A stretch of DNA of 64,000 bases from Anianabacter salinae (GCF_019061145.1 NZ_JAHQZS010000001.1:620001-684000), one strand, 5' to 3'. Shown: positions 54,452 to 62,148, counted from the stretch's first letter. Made by a program: numbers and translations. The notes: generated from the sequence alone by a model not told the origin.

Positions 54452-54963
54452 CGGTCGATTGCAGGCCCGGCTTCGGGTCTTTCGTCCGGCCCTCGCCTGC
54501 CTCCGCGTGAAAGGCGGTCTTCCAGCCGGGCGGCATAGGCCTGCCGCGCGGCATCGTCCATCGCGTCGATCCGTTCCAGCAGCAGGTCGTGTCCGAGGGT
54601 CAGGCGCTCGAACAGCTTGGCGTCCTGCGCGGCGATGATGTCGCGCACGACGGCAGGGTCATAGGGATCGGCCCGCAGCGCCGCCAGCAGCGTCTCGAAC
54701 TGGTCGCGCAGGGCGCTGCGGTTTTCGCGGAACGCGCCGGCCTCGCGCCGGAACGCCTGCAAGACGATCATCCGGTCCTCGCGCGACAGCGCATCGGCAA
54801 ACGGGCCAAGCCCGACCGCCGAAGGGCGCGGACCACGCTCGTCGCGGTCATGGCGCAGAACGGCTCCGCCGACGATGCCTGCGACGGCCAGGTTAACGGC
54901 CAGCGACAGGACCAGCGCGATGCGCATCCAGCGCGGGGCCTTGGAGGGTGCTGTGTCGGTCAT
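54448..54963 (-). CDS. Membrane-anchored periplasmic heavy-metal-resistance protein (Metal_resist/CpxP-like)
   Basis: Protein of 171 residues: a short cytosolic start, one transmembrane helix (about 13-37, ALVLSLAVNLAVAGIVGGAV), then a helical periplasmic part with LSREDRMIVLQAFRREAGAF and a second long helix pair, as in CnrX/Spy-like Metal_resist proteins. No His/Cys metal site is obvious. It is third in a same-strand series behind the ECF sigma factor and a small membrane protein, starting three bases after the latter's stop, so it is probably part of that envelope-stress or metal-response unit. The last four bases overlap the diguanylate cyclase stop tail to tail. Confidence 0.8.
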   Translation of the reverse strand: MTDTAPSKAPRWMRIALVLSLAVNLAVAGIVGGAVLRHDRDERGPRPSAVGLGPFADALSREDRMIVLQAFRREAGAFRENRSALRDQFETLLAALRADPYDPAVVRDIIAAQDAKLFERLTLGHDLLLERIDAMDDAARQAYAARLEDRLSRGGRRGPDERPEAGPAIDR

Positions 54964-54966
54964 GGC

Positions 54967-55326
54967 TCAGCTGTCTCCCAGCGCGTCGGTGTAGCTTGGC
55001 AGGAAATCGGCCACGTCATAGCCATCGCCCGCGATGTAGCCGCCCGACGCTGTTTCCACCGCCGATGGCGCCGCGAACCCGATGAACACGCCCGCCACGC
55101 TGGCTGCGGCAAGCCCGGCGAGCGACGGCCAGCCGCCCAGCCCGCCGACGATCTGCGCCAGCCAGCCCGGCCGAGCCGGGGCCGGTGCGGTGCGGTCCGC
55201 AAGAACCGCGTCTGCATCCGCTGCCACCCGCGCCAACAACGCTGCGGACGCTTGCGGAGCTTGCGCGCGGGCCGCGCCGAACAGCGTGTCCAGCTCGGTG
55301 TCGTCCAGGTTCCTCGGGTCAGTCAT
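54967..55326 (-). CDS. Small membrane protein following the ECF sigma gene, possible anti-sigma factor
   Basis: Protein of 119 residues. The N-terminal half is cytosolic and helical (DDTELDTLFGAARAQAPQAS), a transmembrane segment spans about 70-90 (LAGLAAASVAGVFIGFAAPS), and a short periplasmic tail follows (DVADFLPSYTDALGD). This topology and the overlap with the sigma gene suit an anti-sigma factor, but the zinc-binding HxxxCxxC motif of ZAS anti-sigmas is absent. The ATG at 55326 lies eight bases after GGGG, better placed than the one at 55332. The function is inferred only from position and topology. Confidence 0.72.
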   Translation of the reverse strand: MTDPRNLDDTELDTLFGAARAQAPQASAALLARVAADADAVLADRTAPAPARPGWLAQIVGGLGGWPSLAGLAAASVAGVFIGFAAPSAVETASGGYIAGDGYDVADFLPSYTDALGDS

Positions 55327-55903
55327 CGTCATACCCCAACTCTGCGCGCCGTCCGGCCAAAGCCCTGGCCAGCGCCCGTTTGCCCCGGGCGGTCAGACTT
55401 TCGACCGCCTCGACGCTGATGTCCATGATCTCGGCAATCTCGGGATTGCCAAGCTCGTCCAAGTGCCGCAGCACGACCGCCTCGCGCTGGCGGTCCGGCA
55501 AGTCCGCCAACGCCGCCTCGAGCGCTGAGGCGCGCGCCTGTTCCAGCAGGCCGTGCGCCGCTCCAGGGCGGCCGTCCTCGGGTTCCGCGATCGTGTCGAG
55601 CCCGACGCCGCGCCGTTTGCGCAGCCGGTCGGTGCACAGGTTCGACGTCACGCGATAGAGCCACGTCGTCACCTGCGCCTCGCCCTGCCGCCAGTCCGCC
55701 GCGATCCGCCACAGCCGCAGCATCGCCTCTTGCGCCACGTCTTCGGCTTCGGCCCGGTCGCCCAGCATCCGCACGGCAAAGCCCATCACCTTCGGCGTCA
55801 GGCGCAGCGTCAACGCCTCTGCCGACGCACGGTCGCCATTGGCGAATGCGATCAGCAGGGCCTCGTCCGGCACCTCCGAGAATGCGTCGAAAGGCATGGT
55901 CAT
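55319..55903 (-). CDS. ECF RNA polymerase sigma factor
   Basis: Sigma-70 family protein of 194 residues. Region 2 (about 30-95) shows VMGFAVRMLGDRAEAEDVAQEA and LWRIAADWRQGEAQVTTWLYRV; region 4 (about 125-180) shows LPDRQREAVVLRHLDELGNP and EIAEIMDISVEAVESLTARG. It has no C-terminal extension. It directs transcription in response to an envelope or metal signal. The start is ATG 55903 or 55897. Its stop region overlaps the start of the small membrane protein gene, a typical sigma/anti-sigma coupling. Confidence 0.93.
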   Translation of the reverse strand: MTMPFDAFSEVPDEALLIAFANGDRASAEALTLRLTPKVMGFAVRMLGDRAEAEDVAQEAMLRLWRIAADWRQGEAQVTTWLYRVTSNLCTDRLRKRRGVGLDTIAEPEDGRPGAAHGLLEQARASALEAALADLPDRQREAVVLRHLDELGNPEIAEIMDISVEAVESLTARGKRALARALAGRRAELGYDDD

Positions 55904-55941
55904 GATCCGACTTGTCTATCATCCCTGTCGTTCGGGCAATC

Positions 55942-55975
55942 GGCGGCGCGCCTTTGCGGGGACAGGCGCGCCGCC
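55942..55975 (-). terminator. Hairpin between the EF-hand gene and the ECF sigma gene
   Basis: Perfect 11-bp stem GGCGGCGCGCC (55942-55952) / GGCGCGCCGCC (55965-55975) with a 12-base loop, 15 bases after the EF-hand stop. No T-run. It may terminate the EF-hand transcript partly. Confidence 0.6.
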
Positions 55976-55989
55976 TCATGGGTGGCGCC

Positions 55990-56526
55990 TTAGTTGCGGC
56001 CCCACCAGCCGCGCGGGCCGTGATCGCCGCCCTGGCGACCAGGGCCGCCGCGATGACGCTCTGCCACCTCCGCGACCTCGTCCTCGGTCAGGATGCCGTC
56101 GTCGTCGGCATCGAGGCGGTCGAACATCGACCCGCCGCGACGGCCTTCGCCCGCTGCGGCCATTTCCTCGGCGGACAAGAGGCCATCATCGTTGGAGTCC
56201 AGCCGCTCGACCATGCGCTCTGCGCGGTCCGCGATACGCTCGGCGCGCTGCGCCTCGGCGCGGGCGACAAGCTCTTCCGCCGACAGGTTGCCATCGCCGT
56301 TAGCATCGGCGGCCTCGAACCGCGCTTGCTGTCCTGCCGCGATCTCTTCCTCGGTGATCTGTCCGTCGCCGTTGGTATCGAAGCGCTCGAACAGGCGCAT
56401 GGCGCGCGGGGCAGGGTCGCTGGCGGCATCGGTATCCTGCGCAGTTGCGGGCAGGCTGGCGCCGATGGCGGTTGCGGTAAGTGCGGCCAGAAGGGCAGCG
56501 GTGACAAAGCTCGATGGTTTCTTCAT
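55990..56526 (-). CDS. Secreted four-EF-hand calcium-binding protein
   Basis: Protein of 178 residues with a signal peptide (about 1-29, ending SLPATAQ). Four canonical EF-hand loops lie at 50-61 (DTNGDGQITEEE), 74-85 (DANGDGNLSAEE), 110-121 (DSNDDGLLSAEE) and 139-150 (DADDDGILTEDE), all with acidic residues at positions 1, 3, 5 and 12. The C-terminal tail is rich in Gly, His and Arg. It would bind Ca in the periplasm or outside the cell. It lies upstream of the ECF sigma gene on the same strand, separated by 86 bases and a hairpin; a link with that regulon is possible. Confidence 0.92.
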   Translation of the reverse strand: MKKPSSFVTAALLAALTATAIGASLPATAQDTDAASDPAPRAMRLFERFDTNGDGQITEEEIAAGQQARFEAADANGDGNLSAEELVARAEAQRAERIADRAERMVERLDSNDDGLLSAEEMAAAGEGRRGGSMFDRLDADDDGILTEDEVAEVAERHRGGPGRQGGDHGPRGWWGRN

Positions 56527-56731
56527 GATCTAGGTCTCCCAGGTTTCAGGAGCAGGGGGCGCGTTCTGCCCGCTGCATGATCCTTGAACGGGGCGGTGGC
56601 GGGGTTCCGTCGCGCGGTGCGTGAATTTTCCGGGCGATCTGCGCGACATCCCGCCGCAAGGACGAAACGCGCAGTGTTTGCGGGGCGTTGACCCCCTATG
56701 TTGGTCCCACCCTTCCCGAGGATGACGCACC

Positions 56732-57127
56732 ATGTATGATTCCGGCTCCGCCACGCCGACCACCACCGAACGCGAGATGTGGCCTGCCCTGTTCCGGGGC
56801 TGGCGGCGGCGCTGTCCGAATTGCGGCACCGGCCCGATCCTCAAGGGGTATCTCAAGGTGCGCAGCGATTGCCCGGTCTGCGGCGAGGAACTGCATCACC
56901 ACCGCGCCGACGATGGACCGGCCTACCTGACGATCCTGATCGTCGGGCATCTGATGGCACCCATCCTGCTGGTGACCTTCACCACCTTCCGCCCCGAGCC
57001 ATTGGTACTGGCAAGCGTTTTCTCGGTTGGCTGCGTCGCGCTGTCACTCTACCTTCTGCCCAGATTGAAAGGGGCGCTCGTGGCCTTCCAATGGGCCAAG
57101 CGGATGCATGGGTTCGGGACGGACTGA
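56732..57127 (+). CDS. DUF983 family zinc-ribbon membrane protein
   Basis: Protein of 131 residues. The N-terminal part has a CPNC/CPVC zinc ribbon (C28, C31, C47, C50), followed by the conserved HHHRADDGPAY segment and two transmembrane helices (about 66-85 and 92-110). The family occurs widely in alphaproteobacteria, often near cytochrome oxidase genes, and its function is unknown. The ATG at 56732 has GAGG upstream. A NUDIX gene begins 25 bases after its stop on the same strand. Confidence 0.9.
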   Translation: MYDSGSATPTTTEREMWPALFRGWRRRCPNCGTGPILKGYLKVRSDCPVCGEELHHHRADDGPAYLTILIVGHLMAPILLVTFTTFRPEPLVLASVFSVGCVALSLYLLPRLKGALVAFQWAKRMHGFGTD

Positions 57128-57152
57128 CACGGCGCCGCCACTGCGGGGCCAC

Positions 57153-57854
57153 ATGACCAAAGACCAGATCCGAGATGCGGCGACCCTGATCCTGGTGCGC
57201 GATCCCGATACGCGGCCGCATGTCCTGATGGGCCAGCGCGGGGCGCAGGCCGCCTTCATGCCGAACAAGTTCGTCTTTCCGGGCGGAGCGCTGGACGATG
57301 CGGACGCGGGCGTGCCGCTGGCCCGGCCGATGCCCGGGACCTGCCTGAAACGTGTCGCAGAAGAGTCCGAGCGTGATCTGTCCCATGCCCTGTCCGCGAC
57401 GGCGATTCGCGAATTGTGGGAAGAGACGGGGCTGGTGCTGGGGTTGCCGGGCACGTGGGCCGGTGATCCACCCGCCGACTGGAGCGATTTCGCCGCGACG
57501 GGCCATCTGCCCAACGCCGCGCCGCTGCGGTTCGTGTTTCGCGCGATCACGCCGCCGGGCCGCCCCCGCCGGTTCGACGCGCGTTTTTTCCTGGCTGACG
57601 CGGCCCACATCGCGGGCGATCCTGACGATTTCTCGGCGGCTTCGGACGAGCTGTCGCATCTGCAATGGATCGCGCTGGCCGACGTGCGGCGGTTCGAATT
57701 GCCGTTCATCACCGAGGTCGTGCTGGCCGAGGTCGCCGCGCGCCTGCCCGATCTTGCCCCGCCCGAAACCGTGCCGTTTTTCCGCAACGACGAAGAGGAA
57801 AGCCTGTTCCTGCGGCTGGGGGCGGCGCCGCTCAGCGGGCGGCGGACGTGGTGA
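57153..57854 (+). CDS. NUDIX hydrolase
   Basis: Pyrophosphohydrolase of 233 residues. The NUDIX box starts FPGGALDD (43-50) and ends RELWEETGL (86-94), with an insertion of about 30 residues between the GG and the REXXEE helix. This long-box form resembles NUDT19/NUDT7-like and related CoA- or nucleoside-diphosphate hydrolases. Glu90 and Glu91 bind the metal. The ATG at 57153 is chosen over 57108, which would overlap DUF983. The last 23 bases overlap the convergent DUF2061 gene. Substrate unknown. Confidence 0.88.
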   Translation: MTKDQIRDAATLILVRDPDTRPHVLMGQRGAQAAFMPNKFVFPGGALDDADAGVPLARPMPGTCLKRVAEESERDLSHALSATAIRELWEETGLVLGLPGTWAGDPPADWSDFAATGHLPNAAPLRFVFRAITPPGRPRRFDARFFLADAAHIAGDPDDFSAASDELSHLQWIALADVRRFELPFITEVVLAEVAARLPDLAPPETVPFFRNDEEESLFLRLGAAPLSGRRTW

Positions 57855-58074
57855 AGCCGTCCCGCAGGTCCGCGATCACGCGGCCCCAGCGGATGCCGGC
57901 CCAGACCCGTTCGTAAAGAATGTAAAGCGTGAAGCCGACGGCGGTGTTCACGACCGCGATGCCGCCGCCCGCCGCGACCGACCCGGTGGCAAGCCAGCCG
58001 ACCAGCGACATGGTCGCAAGGCCGATGATATTCCAGACGATGGCTTTGACGATGGTGCGTCTGCGGGTTTCCAT
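57832..58074 (-). CDS. DUF2061 family membrane protein
   Basis: Protein of 80 residues with two transmembrane helices (VKAIVWNIIGLATMSLVGWL and GGIAVVNTAVGFTLYILYE) and the family ending ERVWAGIRWG. DUF2061 proteins are small membrane proteins of unknown function. The ATG at 58074 is followed by basic residues (METRRRTIVK) as expected for a positive-inside start. It overlaps the NUDIX gene tail to tail. Confidence 0.85.
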   Translation of the reverse strand: METRRRTIVKAIVWNIIGLATMSLVGWLATGSVAAGGGIAVVNTAVGFTLYILYERVWAGIRWGRVIADLRDGFTTSAAR

Positions 58075-58146
58075 ATCGAACCTCTTTTCGTTGGCAACAC
58101 CGCAGCCCTATCGTGCCAGGGCACCCCGCGAGAATTCGGAATACAG

Positions 58147-58176
58147 TTAACCGAATCACGCAAGTCGTGATAAAAT
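58147..58176 (+). promoter_or_regulatory. Promoter with operator dyad of the XRE regulator gene
   Basis: TTAACC (58147-58152) and TAAAAT (58171-58176) form a -35/-10 pair with 18-base spacing. Between them is a perfect dyad ATCACG-CAAGT-CGTGAT (58155-58171). The -10 ends six bases before the ATG at 58183, so the transcript should begin at or beside the start codon (leaderless), and the dyad suits autorepression. Confidence 0.5.
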
Positions 58177-58182
58177 GCACCC

Positions 58183-59040
58183 ATGCAGATAAAGTTCGAC
58201 AAGCGTGATCGCGCGGACCTGTTTCGCACCAGGCTGGCGCAAGCGATGGCCACCCGCACCATGAGCCAGAGCGCGCTCGCCCGTGGCGTCGGCGCCGATC
58301 GCTCGACCATTTCGCAACTTCTGTCTTCGGACGGCCCGCGCCTGCCCAACGCGCAGATCGTCGCGGAATGCGCTTCTGCGCTGGGCGTGTCTGCCGACTG
58401 GCTGCTGGGCCTGACCGAGCGCCCCGAAAGCGCCGCCGACCTGATGGCGATCAACCTGTCGATCACCGAGGCCCCGCGCGCACTGGTCGATGAACAGATC
58501 TTCGCGTGGCACAAGGAGGCGGCGGGTTTCAAGATCAGGCACGTTCCCGCCGCGTTGCCCGACATGCTCAAGCTGCGCGAGGTGCTGGAATGGGAATACG
58601 AGCCGCACCTGGGGCGCACCAGCGCGCAGGCGATCCGTGCCTCAGAGGACCGTCTGGCGCTGCTGTTGAACCTGCATTCGGACTACGAGATCGCGGTCTC
58701 CCTGCACGAGATCGAGTGCTTTGCACGGGCGCATGGCTACTACAGCGATCTGCCGCGCGATCTGCGCGCGGCGCAGCTTGACCGGCTGATCGAGCTTTAT
58801 GACCAGTTGTTTCCGACGCTGCGGCTGCACATCTTCGATGCCCGCCGCACCTATTCCTCGCCGATCACGGTGTTCGGGCCGCTGCTGGCGGTGTTCTATG
58901 TCGGGCGCTACTACATCGCCTTTCGCGACAGCGAACGGGTGCAGGCGTTCACGACCCATTTCGACGGTCTGGTGCGGCAGGCCGCCGTGCCCGACCGCGA
59001 CATCATTCCCTATCTTCAGGGTCTGCGCGACGCGCTGTGA
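58183..59040 (+). CDS. XRE family transcriptional regulator
   Basis: Protein of 285 residues. A Cro/C1-type helix-turn-helix lies at about 14-78 (MSQSALARGVGADRSTISQL, then NAQIVAECASALGVSADWLLG). A C-terminal domain of about 190 residues follows, with HKEAAGFKIRHVPAALPDM and YEIAVSLHEIECFARAHGYY, which I do not recognise as a named sensor family. It is not a phage repressor with a protease domain. The ATG at 58183 sits six bases beyond a -10 element. The gene is alone, ending two bases before the convergent BNR-repeat gene. Confidence 0.85.
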   Translation: MQIKFDKRDRADLFRTRLAQAMATRTMSQSALARGVGADRSTISQLLSSDGPRLPNAQIVAECASALGVSADWLLGLTERPESAADLMAINLSITEAPRALVDEQIFAWHKEAAGFKIRHVPAALPDMLKLREVLEWEYEPHLGRTSAQAIRASEDRLALLLNLHSDYEIAVSLHEIECFARAHGYYSDLPRDLRAAQLDRLIELYDQLFPTLRLHIFDARRTYSSPITVFGPLLAVFYVGRYYIAFRDSERVQAFTTHFDGLVRQAAVPDRDIIPYLQGLRDAL

Positions 59041-59042
59041 CG

Positions 59043-60209
59043 TCAGTGCACGCGGTCCAGCACCTCGACCGACAACACGGTCGGCAGATGCCGCGCGATT
59101 TCCGACCAGTGCTCGCCCGCGTCCCGGCTGGCAAAGACCGAGCCGGAGTTGGTCCCGAAATACACCCCGGCCTCGGCCGCGCGGTCGGTCGCCATCGCCT
59201 GCCGCAGCACGGTGAAGAAACAGGTTTCCTGCGGCAGCCCGTCCGTCATCGGCTGCCAGCTGTCGCCGCCATCGCGCGACCGCCAGACGATGCAATTGGC
59301 GCCGGGCGGGTATCGCCCGGCCATCTCCATCAACGGCAGCACCCAGATTGTGCGGGGATCATGCGGATGCACCGCGATCGGAAAGCCGAATTTCGACGGC
59401 AAACCGTCCGAGATGTCGTGCCAACTGCGCCCGCCATCCTGCGAGCGAAAGACGCCGTGGTGGTTCTGCTGGTAGAGCAGATCGCCGGTCTCCCCGTCAC
59501 CGCCCGCGCGCACGATGTTGTGGACACAGTGCCCGATTTCCTGCGCGTCGCCCCCGGCGGGATGCGCTGTGCAGGCCTCGCCCGCCGCCTCGTTGGAGCG
59601 GCGGTTGCGCCGGTCCCAGCTTTGCCCGCCATCCTCGGACGCAAAGATGCCCGCCGCCGAGATACCGAGCCACAGCTTGGACGGATCCTCTGGCGCCGAG
59701 ACGATGCTGTGCAGCACAAGCCCGGCGCCGCCGGGGTTCCACGTCTCGCGCGAGGGGTGATCGGACAGCCCGCGCACCGGCGCCCAACTGGTCCCGTCAT
59801 CGCGGCTTTCAAAAAGCGCGGCAGGCTTGGCGCCCGCATAGACGGTGCCGCCCGCGCGCCCCAGTGACCAGAACGTGTCGATCTCGCCGGTGTGCGGGGC
59901 AGGGGGCGCAGGCGTGAACCCCAGTTGCGCGGCCAGTTCGGGATTTGCGGCCGCGAAGGCATCGGACTGGCCGTTGGCAAGCTGCGACAGGGTCCAGGTT
60001 TCTCCGTTGTCGGCGCTGCGCCAGACGCCCGCGCCGTGCCACTCGCCGCCGCCCGCCGCCCAGATCGTGCCGGTGTCCGGATCACCGATGACATGGTTGA
60101 TCGGCCAGCCGTCGCAATGCGGCCCGCTGACCGTGAAATTGCCGCGGTCCTGATCGCCGTGCAGCAGAAAAGCGCCCTTGGTGGTTCCTACAAGTACGGT
60201 GATCGTCAT
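59043..60209 (-). CDS. BNR/sialidase-like beta-propeller protein
   Basis: Protein of 388 residues made of repeated Asp-box (BNR) motifs, S/T-x-D-x-G-x-x-W: RSADNGETW, ESRDDGTSW, ASEDGGQSW, RSQDGGRSW, RSRDGGDSW and ASRDAGEHW. These give a six-bladed or seven-bladed propeller as in exo-alpha-sialidases and VPS10 domains. The catalytic Tyr/Glu/Arg triad of sialidase is not evident and there is no signal peptide, so a cytosolic binding or unknown enzymatic function is more likely. The ATG at 60209 follows GGGAGCGG; the frame extending to 60764 is noise. It is 65 bases downstream of an aldo/keto reductase gene on the same strand. Confidence 0.87.
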   Translation of the reverse strand: MTITVLVGTTKGAFLLHGDQDRGNFTVSGPHCDGWPINHVIGDPDTGTIWAAGGGEWHGAGVWRSADNGETWTLSQLANGQSDAFAAANPELAAQLGFTPAPPAPHTGEIDTFWSLGRAGGTVYAGAKPAALFESRDDGTSWAPVRGLSDHPSRETWNPGGAGLVLHSIVSAPEDPSKLWLGISAAGIFASEDGGQSWDRRNRRSNEAAGEACTAHPAGGDAQEIGHCVHNIVRAGGDGETGDLLYQQNHHGVFRSQDGGRSWHDISDGLPSKFGFPIAVHPHDPRTIWVLPLMEMAGRYPPGANCIVWRSRDGGDSWQPMTDGLPQETCFFTVLRQAMATDRAAEAGVYFGTNSGSVFASRDAGEHWSEIARHLPTVLSVEVLDRVH

Positions 60210-60274
60210 GGCATCCGCTCCCGCGACATCCATCTGTGGCGCGGACGCTAACATGATTCGGGCGTCTGGCAGCC

Positions 60275-61318
60275 CTAGAACGGCATCGGGTGCGTCTTGT
60301 GCGCCTCGGCGATGTCGGCCAGCACCTCGTCCGACAGAGTCAGGTCGGCGGCCCCCAGCGCAAGGTCCAGCTGCTCCATCGAGGTCGCGCCGAAGATCGA
60401 CGAGACGACGAATGGCCGGGTCAGGGTAAAGGCCAGCGCCATCTGGTTGGCATCCAGCCCGTGCCGCGCCGCGACGGCGCGGTAGGCGTCGATCGCAGGC
60501 CAGACGCGCGGCGTGATCCGCCCGCCCAGATCGGGTGTGAGCGACCGGCGCGTGCCTTCGGGCGTGACATCGGGCGCGTATTTTCCCGACAACAACCCCA
60601 CCGCCATCGGCGAGAACGGCAACAGGCCCACATCCTCGTTCACGCACATCTCTGCCATGTCGGTGTCGGCCAGCCGCGCCAGCAGGGAATATTCGTTCTG
60701 CACCGACACCACGCGCGGCAGGCCATGCTCCTCGGCCAGCCGCAGCCACATCATCGTGCCCCATGTGGTCTCGTTCGACAGGCCGAAATGCCGGACCTTC
60801 CCGGCCTTGACGAGGTCGTCCATCGCGCGCAGCACGTCGAGCATGTGCGCCTCGGTCTCGGCGCGGTCCTGCCCCGAAGGATCATAGGTCCAGGACTGCC
60901 GGAAGTGATAGCTGCCCCGGTTCGGCCAGTGCAGCTGGTAGAGGTCGATGTGGTCGGTGCGCAGCCGCTCCAGCGACTGGTCCACCGTCTGACGGATGGT
61001 GGCGCCGTCATAGCCGCGCCCCTCCCGCACGAAGCCGCCGTTCGTGCCCGACACCTTGGTGGCCAGCACGATGTCGCCGCGCCGCCCGGTGCGGGCCAGC
61101 CATGTGCCGATGATGCTTTCGGTATCGCCCACCGTTTCGGCGCTGACAGGGTTGGTGGGATACATCTCGGCGGTGTCGATGAAATTCACGCCCCGGTCCA
61201 GCGCGCGGTCGATCTGGGCGTGGCCCTCGGCCTCGGTGTTCTGGGTGCCCCAGGTCATCGAGCCGAGGCAAAGCTCCGACACCATCACATCGGTGCGTCC
61301 CAGGCGGTTCATCTTCAT
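60275..61318 (-). CDS. Aldo/keto reductase
   Basis: NADPH-dependent TIM-barrel oxidoreductase of 347 residues. The catalytic tetrad is D48 (IDTAEMY), Y53, K88 (LATKVSG) and H130 (YQLHWPN). The cofactor region contains VVSSIFGATSMEQL. It resembles the Tas-like branch (LGRTDVMVSELCLGSMTWG, ID near RGVNFIDTAE). The ATG at 61318 (MKMNRLGRT) is preceded by GGAGACGCG; longer frames to 61696 are not supported. It is divergent from the ImuA-like gene, 103 bases apart. The physiological carbonyl substrate is unknown. Confidence 0.92.
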   Translation of the reverse strand: MKMNRLGRTDVMVSELCLGSMTWGTQNTEAEGHAQIDRALDRGVNFIDTAEMYPTNPVSAETVGDTESIIGTWLARTGRRGDIVLATKVSGTNGGFVREGRGYDGATIRQTVDQSLERLRTDHIDLYQLHWPNRGSYHFRQSWTYDPSGQDRAETEAHMLDVLRAMDDLVKAGKVRHFGLSNETTWGTMMWLRLAEEHGLPRVVSVQNEYSLLARLADTDMAEMCVNEDVGLLPFSPMAVGLLSGKYAPDVTPEGTRRSLTPDLGGRITPRVWPAIDAYRAVAARHGLDANQMALAFTLTRPFVVSSIFGATSMEQLDLALGAADLTLSDEVLADIAEAHKTHPMPF

Positions 61319-61391
61319 CGCGCGTCTCCATCGGTGTCTCGGTTGCGGCGTAACTTGCGCGGGAGGGGCGGAAGGGCAAGGGTGGACTTGA

Positions 61392-61415
61392 GAGCATTTA
61401 GCGAACATATATAAT
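61392..61415 (+). promoter_or_regulatory. LexA (SOS) box and -10 element of the ImuA-like gene
   Basis: GAGC-N7-GAAC at 61392-61406 matches the alphaproteobacterial LexA motif GAAC-N7-GAAC (inverse of GTTC-N7-GTTC) at seven of eight positions. A perfect TATAAT follows at 61410-61415, six bases before the ATG at 61422, so the transcript would start at or next to the start codon. No good Shine-Dalgarno can exist in that arrangement. Confidence 0.6.
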
Positions 61416-61421
61416 CGGCGC

Positions 61422-62099
61422 ATGTCCACCGTTCCCCTCACCCGCGCCAGCCACCGTGAAGAAACACGCCCCATGCTCGAGGTGTCCGGCGAATTGCGGC
61501 TGGCGTTGGCGCGGGTGCACGAGGCGGCGGGTCCAGCCCGGCGCACCCTTGCGCTGATCGTCGCGGGCGCGCTGCGCGGCCCGGTGATCTGGATCGTGCC
61601 GGGCTGGCAGGCGGACCGTCTGTGCGGGGCGGCGATGACCCGGTTCTGTGATCCGGGCCGGCTGGTGATCTTCACCCCGCACCGCGCGGAGGACATGCTG
61701 TGGACGATGGAAGAGGCGCTGCGCTCTGGCGCCGCGCCGCTTGTGGTTGCCGACCTGCCGGAGCCGCCGGGCCTGACCCCGGTGCGCCGCCTGCACCTTG
61801 CCGCCGAGACCGGCAGCGGCGCGGGCGGCGTGCGGCCGCTCGGCCTGATCCTAACGCCGGACAGGGGCGGCGCGCAGGGGATCGAGACCCGCTGGCATCT
61901 GCTCGAAGCACATGAGCCGCATCAGGACGCCTGGACCCTGACCCGCCTGCGCGCCCGTGCCGAGCCACCGAAGCACTGGACGGTGGTGCCGGGCCCGAAC
62001 GGGATCGCGCTGGCGGAGGGGGAACGCCCCGGCGCGGGCATCGAGCCCGCTTGGGGCGTGCGAGACGTTCCCTCTCGCGCTCTCCCGAGTATTTCGTGA
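61422..62099 (+). CDS. ImuA-like RecA-fold protein
   Basis: Protein of 225 residues. It resembles ImuA/SulA-type relatives of RecA that occur in mutagenesis cassettes: a degenerate core with GALRGPVIWIVPGWQADRLC, LVIFTPHRAEDMLWTMEEAL and PLVVADLPEPPGLTPVRRL, without a working Walker A (GxxxxGK is absent). The partners ImuB and DnaE2 are not in the window. The last 28 or so codons (from about residue 198) are read from the structured repeat at 62020-62148 (GIEPAWGVRDVPSRALPSIS), so the native C-terminus has been replaced or extended. A start at 61473 is possible, but the promoter fits the ATG at 61422. SOS control is predicted from the box upstream. Confidence 0.75.
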   Translation: MSTVPLTRASHREETRPMLEVSGELRLALARVHEAAGPARRTLALIVAGALRGPVIWIVPGWQADRLCGAAMTRFCDPGRLVIFTPHRAEDMLWTMEEALRSGAAPLVVADLPEPPGLTPVRRLHLAAETGSGAGGVRPLGLILTPDRGGAQGIETRWHLLEAHEPHQDAWTLTRLRARAEPPKHWTVVPGPNGIALAEGERPGAGIEPAWGVRDVPSRALPSIS

Positions 62100-62148
62100 C
62101 CAAAGATGGAGTGGGCGCGCGCGCCTCATCTTTGGTCTTCAAATACTC
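62020..62148 (+). repeat. Structured intergenic repeat, copy 2 (end of the ImuA-like gene)
   Basis: Same element as 40081-40212 in opposite orientation. Stems: GGGAAC (62020-62025)/GTTCCC (62067-62072), GCCCC (62026-62030)/GGGGC (62053-62057), GCGGGC (62034-62039)/GCCCGC (62045-62050). Then a long hairpin: GAGTATTT (62087-62094)/AAATACTC (62141-62148) and GACCAAAGATG (62098-62108)/CATCTTTGGTC (62127-62137). The loop of the last hairpin differs from copy 1, while both stems are kept. The first 80 bases are inside the ImuA-like ORF. Confidence 0.78.

Noticed and set aside
59043-60764. 573-residue version of the BNR-repeat protein
   Set aside because: The extra N-terminal 185 residues lie over the aldo/keto reductase gene and have no propeller motif; the ATG at 60209 has a good ribosome site.
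61422-62099. A full imuA-imuB-dnaE2 mutagenesis cassette
   Set aside because: Only the ImuA-like gene is present; the next gene is moaA on the opposite strand.
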